Shown: one piece after another, positions 50,514 through 57,069 of the stretch
Layout: each line of letters starts with the position of its first letter
Numbering within the stretch: the stretch's first letter is position 1
Assembly: GCA_963620985.1 (NCBI GenBank)
Contig: CAVFCI010000008.1
Span: 1-57,069, forward strand
Reading direction: 5' to 3'
Length of the DNA stretch: 57,069 bases
Source of the DNA: F23-B02 sp963620985
Lineage (GTDB): Bacteria > Bacillota > Clostridia > Oscillospirales > Oscillospiraceae
Notes under the pieces: model-generated
What the model saw: the letters and a program-made list of their open reading frames with translations, nothing else
Databases searched by the model: none
Told to the model about the DNA's origin: nothing
Position numbers and translations under genes: made by a program

Positions 50514-51185
50514 TCAGTCCTCCCTGAGCACCCAGCCGATGCCCCAGACCGTGTGAATGAGCTTTTTGTCAAAGCCCTCGTCTATCTTTTTGCGCAGGTA
50601 GCCGATGTAGACATTTACGACGTTCGAGCCGCCCTCGTATTTGTAGTTCCAGAGGTTGTTTTCGATCTGCTCGCGTGAGAGAACCATGCCCTTGTTGCGG
50701 ATCATGAACTCGAGCAGGGCGTATTCCTTTGCAGTGAGGTCTATTATCCTGCCGCTGCGCGTGACCTGCTTTGCGGCGATATCGACACGCAGATCTGCAA
50801 GCTCGTATACGTTCGAGTGGTTATCGCCGCTTTTGCGCGCCATGACGTGTATGACTGCGATAAGCTCGCGGAAGTCAAAGGGCTTTACCATGTAGTAGTC
50901 GCCGCCGGATTCGAGCCCGCGCACCTTATCGGATACGCTGTCACGCGAGGTGAGATACACGACCGGCGTTTTGCAGCCGTCCTCGCGTAGCCTGCGGACA
51001 AATTCAAAGCCGTCCATCTTGGGCATCATTATATCGAGCACTATAACGTCATATTCCGCGCATTCGCACAGCTCCAGCGCTTCAAGCCCGTTGAAGCAGG
51101 AATCGACGCTGTAGCCCTCGTCGAGTATCGCCTCGGATATCATCCTGTTAAGGTGCTTTTCGTCTTCAACAACAAGCGTTCTCAT
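50514..51185 (-). CDS. OmpR-family response regulator
   Basis: 223 residues. The receiver domain has the acidic pair in VVEDE, phosphoacceptor Asp51 (DVIVLDIMMPKMDGF), Thr in VVYLTSRD and Lys in MVKPFDF. The winged-helix DNA-binding domain is intact (LTAKEYALLEFMIRNKGMVLSREQI, VVNVYIGYLRKKID, TVWGIGWVLRED). It is the first gene of the operon with the kinase. Its promoter is back to back with that of the 1800-residue SLH protein. Confidence 0.95.
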   Translation of the reverse strand: MRTLVVEDEKHLNRMISEAILDEGYSVDSCFNGLEALELCECAEYDVIVLDIMMPKMDGFEFVRRLREDGCKTPVVYLTSRDSVSDKVRGLESGGDYYMVKPFDFRELIAVIHVMARKSGDNHSNVYELADLRVDIAAKQVTRSGRIIDLTAKEYALLEFMIRNKGMVLSREQIENNLWNYKYEGGSNVVNVYIGYLRKKIDEGFDKKLIHTVWGIGWVLRED

Positions 51186-51221
51186 ATCATTGTCACTCCC
51201 GTTTTCCTCCGTTTTGCCACT

Positions 51222-51250
51222 ATTTTATTTGTGAAAAAATATATTGTCAA
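51222..51250 (-). promoter_or_regulatory. Promoter of the two-component operon
   Basis: On the minus strand TTGACA (51245-51250), 17 bp, TAAAAT (51222-51227). Confidence 0.8.
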
Positions 51251-51272
51251 TGCTCTTTAATTAATTTATAAT
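51244..51272 (+). promoter_or_regulatory. Promoter of the 1800-residue SLH gene
   Basis: TTGTCA (51244-51249), 17 bp, TATAAT (51267-51272). Its -35 occupies the same bases as the -35 of the leftward promoter. Confidence 0.75.
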
Positions 51273-51343
51273 AATTATGGCGTAATGTAAATATGGGTCA
51301 TTGTGTGACCTTGGCTCAATATACCCTCAAGGAGGACGAAAGC

Positions 51344-54300
51344 ATGAAGAAAAGCTTTAAAAGAGCGCTGAGCATGTTTCTGTGCCTGAGCATGTTTCTG
51401 GGACTGTTTTATTTTGCCCCGGAGGCTTCGGCAGCGACTGACAGCAGCGGCTACGAATGCACGGGCTCGGTCGAGCAGCTTTTAAAGGGCAGCACCGATG
51501 CCGTGGCAGGTCAGAACTACCGTATCGTCAATAACGACGATATCATAGCTCTTGCCGACTATGTCGCCGCCGGCAGAAACACCGAGGGCGTTACCTTCTA
51601 TCTGAAGGCAGATGTCGATATGCGCCGCAATACATGGAACGGCATAGGCACGTCGCAGTACGCCTTTGAGGGCACGCTCGACGGCTGCGGCTATGCCGTC
51701 GTAGGGCTTATAACATATCTGTTCAAAAACGCGGGCTCGAGCGCGGTCATCATGAACCTCGGCGTAAACGGCGTTTCCAACGGCGCTGACGCGGCGGGCA
51801 TCGCCTCCGTGCTCTCCGGCAAGATCGTAAACTGCTGGAGCTCCGTGCGCGTAAACGGCACGGGCAATAACGGCGGTATTGCAGCCATCGTCAACGGCGG
51901 CAAGATCATAAACAGCACAAACTACGGCAAGGTCAGCGGCACTGGAAATATCGGCGCTATCGCAGGTAAGGTCACGGCTGCGGAGATAAGCTGCGCGTAC
52001 TATACCTATTACAGCGCCGACAGCGATGTCGGCAGCAGCGACGCGGCAAGCAGTCTGGACACGATGCGCTTTGCCTCCAGCCCCACGATGTGCCCGACCG
52101 AGGCTGAAAAGACCGTCGGCGGCGTTACCAGCGATGACCTCCTTGCGCTTTTGAACGCATGGGTCTCGGCTGACAGCGGCACGAGGTGGCGCAAGTGGGT
52201 GTTCGATACCACTGCCGACAGCATCGAGCGTGTCGATGGCAAATACCCTATGCTCGCATACCCGGGATATGTTGCGGAAACGCCGCTGTATACCGACAGT
52301 GTGCCCATGTCAACGCTCTATGAATCGGGAACCGACGCGCAGGCGGGCATCTGCTACAGCATAAGCGATGTGGAAGAGCTCGAGATGCTCGCAAGCTTCG
52401 TAAACGCGGGACACAACACGGAGGATGCGACCTTCTTCCTCACGACAGACCTCAGCGTCGTTGTGAACGGCTCGTTCTATAAGGGCGAGAGCTGGGTGCC
52501 CATCGGCAGCAGCGAGGTAAACAGCTTCAAGGGCATATTCGACGGTCAGGGCTTTGTCATAAATGAGCTGATAATCACGGATAATAAGGATTCCGCCGGC
52601 CTGTTCGGCTATGTCAACAGCACTCAGGCGGTCATCAAAAACTTAGGCGTCGGCGGAGGTATATCCGGAAAGGACTACGCGGGCGGCATCGTCGGCTTCC
52701 TCAGAGCAGGTACGATAGAAAACTGCTGGGTCAGCATGAATGTGGACGGCGATAAGGCCACGGGCTGCATAGCAGGCTACATGGATGATGCCAAGATATA
52801 TAACTGCGCAGCCTACGGCACGGCGACGGATAATCACAAATACGGCGCCATCGTCGGCCAATCGACCGTAAACAGCACCGTGCAGTACTGCTACTACAGC
52901 GACGATAACTCCGATGTTTCCGGCACTCCCACCGTCGGAACATACGGCATAAACGCACCCTTCAAGGTCGAAAGCGGCGAATATAATCTCACGAAAAGCG
53001 TCAATATAAACGGCCAGAAAACTCTCAAGGTGCTCAACGCCCTCAACTACTGGGTCGATACCCTCGGCAAGGGGCAGAATATGCGCCACTGGAAGCAGGA
53101 TAAATCGGCTGAGAGCATCGCGCGTGTGCGCGGCAGCTTCCCTGTGCACATATACTTTAACGACTCCACGCCTCTTGAATATATCAGCGAAAGCTCGGAG
53201 GATACGGAGCGCACAGATAATCCGTACAACGTTATTTATAAGTGCACGGCCACAATGACGGAGCTGTACAACAGCAAGTCCGACGCGCTGGCAGGCGGAA
53301 ACTACAGCATATCCACCGCCGACGAGATGGGACTGCTTTCAAAGTACGTTCAGGAGGGCTACTCGACAAGGAAGGCAAACTTCTACCTGACCGACAACAT
53401 CAATATAACCACTCAGGGCATTGACACCGAGGGTGCGGGCTGGGTGCCCATCGGAACGACGCTCAACAACCATCAGGGCATATCCACCATCACCTACTTC
53501 CGCGGCAACTTCGACGGCTGCGGCTACACTGTAACGGGTCTTTACATAGTCTCCGACTTTATAGATATGGCTGGTCTTTTCGGCCAGTGCTGGGGCAGCA
53601 CGATAAGAAACCTCGGCGTTGCCGGCGAGATACTGGGCGACGATGAGGTCGGCGGCATAGTGGGCCGCGCCAACGACTGCGTTATAGAAAACTGCTGGTC
53701 GTCGGTCATAATCCAGGCCTCCACCGAGGTCGGCGGCATCGTAGGCTATGCGCACAACTCGACCATATCAAACTGCGGCGCATACGGCCCGCTTTACACC
53801 ACCAGCGACGAGGGCGAGAAGTCCGGCTTCGTCGGAAGATCCAACGGCTCGACCTTCAATAACTGCTATTATCTCTACGGCCTTATAGACGATTTCTATA
53901 ACAAGACCGATAAGGACAGCGTATTCAACGACTGCATGTACTTCAAGTACGATACCGACGGTACGCAGAAGTGTACGCTCCAGAAGGCCGTCACCGTTGA
54001 CAGCTACACCGGCGACGATATGCTCGAGGCCTTCAACGCATGGGTCTATAAGCAGAATAACGAGCTCTACTGCTCATGGCACATCGCCTCGTCGGTAAAC
54101 GAGATACCCGGCGCGAACGGCTACTTCCCGGTGCTCGTCAATCCCAAGCAGAGCGGCACGGGAGCCGACGACGGCTACTGCGGCGACTATGAGGCGACAA
54201 ATACGATGCGCGCACTGTACAGCACACGCTCCGACGGCATCAAGGGCGGCTGCTACAGCATAAGCAACATGGATGACCTCGTTGCGTTCAGAAAGTATGT

Positions 54301-56746
54301 AAACGAGGGCTACAAGACCAGCGACATAATCTTCTTCATGACCCACGATATCGACATGTCCGTAAGCTATTCCGCCGCGAGCGGAACCTCGTGGACACCG
54401 ATAGGCACCGCGAAGGAGCCGTTCAAGGGCATATTCGACGGTCAGGGCTATACAATCAAGTTCCTGTATATCAGCAGCAGCGCCGACGATCAGGGCCTGT
54501 TCGGCCATGTAACGGGGCTTGATGCCGTTATAAAGAACCTCGGCATAAGCGGCACGGTCACATCCAAGGGCGTAAACACCGCCGCCATCTGCGCCGACTT
54601 CAACTTCGGCACGATAGCAAACTGCTGGTCGAGCTGCTCCGTTGCGGGCGCGTCAAATTCCGGCGGCATCATCGGCGGCGGCAACATGGGCACGGTCGTA
54701 AACTGCACGAGCTACGGCGTTGTAAACGGCGCGTCCACCTACGGCGCGATAGCCGGAGCGCCCGTCGGCACGCAGCTTAAATACTGCTACTTCCTCTACG
54801 GCTCATGCCAGCAGGGCTACCCCACAGACGGAGACTACAGCGTCCTGTACCCCACGGTGCAGAGCTTCAACGGCACGGGCGCGGTGTGCATCCTTGCCGA
54901 CTATGTGAATGTCGAGGGCACACGCACGAAGAATGCATCGAGCGCACTGAAGATATATGTTGACGCTCACCCCGAGACAAATTACTGCTACTGGAGCATA
55001 GGCGATTCGGAGGAGTACTACCTTCAGGGCGTGACCGGCTTCCCCGTGCTCATCTCCGCGTCCGACACCAAGGGCGAACACGACTACAAGCAGTATCAGG
55101 CGGTGTTCAATGAAAAGAAATACTTCTCCGTGCTTTCGGCGCTGAAGGATGCAAACGCAGCCGAGGGCGGCGGCGAGGTCACGCTGCTCATTAACGCACA
55201 GCTTAAAAACCGCGAGGATATCACCTTTGACGACGATGTCACGCTCAATACGGCAGACTTTACGCTCATTATCATGTCAAACGTCTCTGTAACGAGCATG
55301 AATCAGCTTCTGGGCACCTTCGTTGTCAAAAACGCAGGTCTTATAAGCCTTAACGGCGAAAAGTTCCTCTATTCGCACTCCAAGGCGGACGATACCTGCA
55401 ACAGTACCTTCTATTCACAGGAAAGCCTCACGATACAGACCGTCAAGACCGACGATCCCACGGCCTACGACCTCACCTTCTACAGCGGCGAATTTATCGT
55501 AAACGCCGCACTCGAGTCAGGAAATCCGCACAGGATCCCGGGCGGCAGCAAGCTGACGATACAGGAGAGGGCAACGCTCAATGTCGAGACCAATGCCCGC
55601 ATCAGAACCACCGGCGGCGCTGCGATCTACGACTACGGCACGATAAAGATAGGCAACGCAACGCTCGACCCCAACAAGGGCAGCCGCATTGTCGGCGTGC
55701 TCGAGGACAAGAGCGGAAAGGTGAGCCTGCCGTTTATCTACTACGAGGGCTATCATCTGCGCGGCTGGATGGCCAACGACGAGCTTTACGCTGCCGGAAG
55801 TCTGGTAGACGTTCCGACGGCGACGACCTTCACCGCAAGCTGGGCGATAGGGGAGAGGGTCGATCCCTACCCTGGCGATGACAGCTACAATGACGACGGC
55901 GAGCTCGTCTACGAGTTTACGATAAACGTCATTCAGACCACCGGCGGCACGATAAGCCCCGAAACGATGAACGCCGCGCGCGGCGAGGCGCTCACCTTCA
56001 CCGTCGAGGCCGCCGCTGGCTATTACATCAAGAATGTTCTTGTTGACGGCGAAAGCGTAACGCTTGACGACAAGAGCGCATATCAGTTTATAAGCATCGG
56101 CGAGGATCACAGCATAACCGCGCTGTTTGCAAAGAGCATGAACAGCGATTACAACAGCTATATAAACCGCTTTACGGACGTAAAGCTCGGCGACTGGTGC
56201 TATAACAATATCCGCTTTGTGTACACGATGGGCTTGATGAACGGCACGACCGATACGACCTTCTCGCCCGACAGTCCGACCAAGAGAGCGCAGTTTATAA
56301 CCACGCTGTGGAGGCTGTCCGGCTCTCCCGTGGTCCCGGGCAGCGAGTGCAGCTTCACCGATGTTCAGAGCGGCAGCTACTGTTATGAGGCGGTGCGCTG
56401 GGGCGTTGCAAACGGCATAATCAACGGCTTCTCGGAAACGCGCTTTGCTCCTGACGGGCAGATCACCCGCGAGCAGCTCATAACCATGCTCTTCCGCTAT
56501 TCCAAGAACTACGCGGGCGACGATATCTCCCAGTACGACTCTGCGAATATCCTCGGCTATTCCGACGTTCTGAAGATATCCAAGGGCATGACTCAGGCCT
56601 TCCAGTGGGGCATCGGCTCGGGCGTCATAAACGGCACGAGCGACACCACGCTCTCACCGCAGGGAACGGCGACCCGCGCACAGATCGCGGCCATGCTCTC
56701 GCGCTACTGCAACAAGTTTATCCTGAAGATCCCCGTAATGATGTAA
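51344..56746 (+). CDS. Very large GLUG-repeat surface protein with SLH anchor
   Basis: 1800 residues from the ATG eight bases after GGAGG. Signal peptide 1-31 (ends ASA). Four modules of about 290 residues follow, each opening with a Y-x-C/A-T/S-x-x-M-x-x-L-Y segment and AGxxYSIS. Each then has a LTDDIDM-like strand, an FxGxFDGxGY repeat and GLUG-type loops (GLFGYV, GGIVG, NCWSS). A beta-helix-like region (about 1260-1490), an InlB-type or Bacterial-repeat domain (about 1525-1600, TTGGTISPETMNAARGEALTF) and three SLH domains (about 1609-1800) complete it. GLUG repeats occur in IgA-protease-type and adhesin proteins. It is probably a long surface adhesin. Divergent from a two-component system that may control it. 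Confidence 0.9.
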   Translation: MKKSFKRALSMFLCLSMFLGLFYFAPEASAATDSSGYECTGSVEQLLKGSTDAVAGQNYRIVNNDDIIALADYVAAGRNTEGVTFYLKADVDMRRNTWNGIGTSQYAFEGTLDGCGYAVVGLITYLFKNAGSSAVIMNLGVNGVSNGADAAGIASVLSGKIVNCWSSVRVNGTGNNGGIAAIVNGGKIINSTNYGKVSGTGNIGAIAGKVTAAEISCAYYTYYSADSDVGSSDAASSLDTMRFASSPTMCPTEAEKTVGGVTSDDLLALLNAWVSADSGTRWRKWVFDTTADSIERVDGKYPMLAYPGYVAETPLYTDSVPMSTLYESGTDAQAGICYSISDVEELEMLASFVNAGHNTEDATFFLTTDLSVVVNGSFYKGESWVPIGSSEVNSFKGIFDGQGFVINELIITDNKDSAGLFGYVNSTQAVIKNLGVGGGISGKDYAGGIVGFLRAGTIENCWVSMNVDGDKATGCIAGYMDDAKIYNCAAYGTATDNHKYGAIVGQSTVNSTVQYCYYSDDNSDVSGTPTVGTYGINAPFKVESGEYNLTKSVNINGQKTLKVLNALNYWVDTLGKGQNMRHWKQDKSAESIARVRGSFPVHIYFNDSTPLEYISESSEDTERTDNPYNVIYKCTATMTELYNSKSDALAGGNYSISTADEMGLLSKYVQEGYSTRKANFYLTDNINITTQGIDTEGAGWVPIGTTLNNHQGISTITYFRGNFDGCGYTVTGLYIVSDFIDMAGLFGQCWGSTIRNLGVAGEILGDDEVGGIVGRANDCVIENCWSSVIIQASTEVGGIVGYAHNSTISNCGAYGPLYTTSDEGEKSGFVGRSNGSTFNNCYYLYGLIDDFYNKTDKDSVFNDCMYFKYDTDGTQKCTLQKAVTVDSYTGDDMLEAFNAWVYKQNNELYCSWHIASSVNEIPGANGYFPVLVNPKQSGTGADDGYCGDYEATNTMRALYSTRSDGIKGGCYSISNMDDLVAFRKYVNEGYKTSDIIFFMTHDIDMSVSYSAASGTSWTPIGTAKEPFKGIFDGQGYTIKFLYISSSADDQGLFGHVTGLDAVIKNLGISGTVTSKGVNTAAICADFNFGTIANCWSSCSVAGASNSGGIIGGGNMGTVVNCTSYGVVNGASTYGAIAGAPVGTQLKYCYFLYGSCQQGYPTDGDYSVLYPTVQSFNGTGAVCILADYVNVEGTRTKNASSALKIYVDAHPETNYCYWSIGDSEEYYLQGVTGFPVLISASDTKGEHDYKQYQAVFNEKKYFSVLSALKDANAAEGGGEVTLLINAQLKNREDITFDDDVTLNTADFTLIIMSNVSVTSMNQLLGTFVVKNAGLISLNGEKFLYSHSKADDTCNSTFYSQESLTIQTVKTDDPTAYDLTFYSGEFIVNAALESGNPHRIPGGSKLTIQERATLNVETNARIRTTGGAAIYDYGTIKIGNATLDPNKGSRIVGVLEDKSGKVSLPFIYYEGYHLRGWMANDELYAAGSLVDVPTATTFTASWAIGERVDPYPGDDSYNDDGELVYEFTINVIQTTGGTISPETMNAARGEALTFTVEAAAGYYIKNVLVDGESVTLDDKSAYQFISIGEDHSITALFAKSMNSDYNSYINRFTDVKLGDWCYNNIRFVYTMGLMNGTTDTTFSPDSPTKRAQFITTLWRLSGSPVVPGSECSFTDVQSGSYCYEAVRWGVANGIINGFSETRFAPDGQITREQLITMLFRYSKNYAGDDISQYDSANILGYSDVLKISKGMTQAFQWGIGSGVINGTSDTTLSPQGTATRAQIAAMLSRYCNKFILKIPVMM

Positions 56747-56755
56747 AATGAAACG

Positions 56756-56795
56756 AAAAATTCCGTCCGCAGGCTTTGCCTCGGACGGAATTTTT
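56756..56795. terminator. Terminator after the 1800-residue SLH gene
   Basis: 14-base arms (56756-56769 and 56782-56795) with terminal A and T runs. Confidence 0.85.
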
Positions 56796-56958
56796 GCAGC
56801 TGTCAATAGTGTAAAGTTATTTTACTTATCTATGAATATATCACAAAATATCAGGAATATATTTGTTGTAAATGTATATTTAATATTACTGTAAAATGTG
56901 ATATCATGACATAGTCTCCTTGAGACAGGAAGGGTAGGAAGACCCCACAAAATACACA

Positions 56959-56988
56959 GCCCCGCAGCTCATTTTTGAGCTGCGGGGC
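56959..56988. repeat. Perfect 13-bp hairpin next to the dispersed element
   Basis: Arms 56959-56971 and 56976-56988 with a TTTT loop, no T tract on the plus strand. Together with the element it mirrors the arrangement at 1-83. Confidence 0.75.
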
Positions 56989-56989
56989 A

Positions 56990-57021
56990 CAGACTGTCGA
57001 AAAACCTATGCTGCTGCGTAA
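56990..57021 (+). repeat. Dispersed intergenic element, copy 3 (partial)
   Basis: The first 32 bases match copies 1 and 2 with at most one or two changes, then the match stops. Confidence 0.8.
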
Positions 57022-57069
57022 GCTGACGGGAGTCGAACCACTGCCGCCTGTCAGCGCCCCTTTTCGGCG

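Larger units (their letters stand above)
56747..57069. other. Gene-free right end
   Basis: It holds a terminator (56756-56795), an A+T-rich stretch, a perfect 13-bp hairpin (56959-56988) and a partial copy of the dispersed element (56990-57021). After 57021 the sequence departs from the element. A weak GGTTCGACTCC string appears on the minus strand but no tRNA can be folded. Confidence 0.7.

Noticed and set aside
57010..57069. Possible tRNA 3' end on the minus strand (GGTTCGACTCCCGTC)
   Set aside because: The T-loop-like string has no matching 5-bp stem or acceptor stem and no anticodon arm within the window; a CTGACAGG/CCCGTCAG hairpin explains the pairing better.

Overview
The window looks like a chromosomal segment of a Gram-positive anaerobe of the class Clostridia, most like an Oscillospiraceae-type gut bacterium. 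The evidence is seven secreted proteins ending in S-layer homology (SLH) repeats, AGGAGG-type ribosome binding sites, occasional TTG/GTG starts, G+C-rich genes with A+T-rich promoter gaps, and an anaerobic enzyme set (iron alcohol dehydrogenases, Fe-S old-yellow-enzyme reductase, formate-tetrahydrofolate ligase). Genus cannot be read from the sequence. No rRNA, complete tRNA, CRISPR array, transposase or phage gene was seen. Both ends lie in copies of one intergenic repeat, so the window may be a whole contig broken at repeats.

Layout. 1-4.7 kb: two SLH surface proteins, one with a cohesin-like domain and nine Cys repeats, one a lipase. 4.8-8.8 kb: an ABC/FtsX exporter pair. 8.9-10.7 kb: a transmembrane Ser/Thr kinase with Ig-like ectodomains. 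10.7-12.9 kb: PAP2 phosphatase and iron alcohol dehydrogenase, leftward. 13.0-14.6 kb: PadR regulator with a DUF2812 membrane protein. 14.7-15.8 kb: phosphofructokinase, then a run of six hairpins. 16.1-17.5 kb: SDR oxidoreductase and TetR regulator, leftward. 17.8-22.9 kb: acyl-CoA ligase-like enzyme with two SLH-anchored SGNH esterases. 23-25.3 kb: a long palindrome, a small membrane protein and an AarF/UbiB kinase. 25.4-29.3 kb: a small HTH regulator and two SLH proteins (BspA-type LRR; PPC repeats) with duplicated promoters. 29.3-37.6 kb: WYL regulator; then TetR, response regulator and coiled-coil membrane protein, divergent from an MMPL exporter plus partner. 37.7-42.5 kb: formate-THF ligase, DUF2461, DUF364, TatD nuclease, tyrosine phosphatase. 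42.5-44.8 kb: a sensor kinase without phosphoacceptor His, and GAPDH. 45-49 kb: Fe-S enoate-type reductase plus iron alcohol dehydrogenase, divergent from an XRE regulator plus VOC protein. 49.2-56.7 kb: a canonical two-component system divergent from a 1800-residue SLH protein.

Themes. (1) The SLH proteins behave as a shuffling family: signal peptides, promoters and SLH cassettes are shared while the middle domains differ, and a 521-bp exact repeat joins two esterase genes. (2) Three unrelated membrane proteins carry the same type of Gly/Leu heptad coiled coil. (3) Regulators often face their targets across gaps holding readable operators (PadR, XRE, HTH, two TetR). (4) Two orphan signalling proteins have lost their phosphoacceptor residues (Asp to Glu in one response regulator, no His in one kinase). 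All functions are read from motifs by eye; no database search was run.
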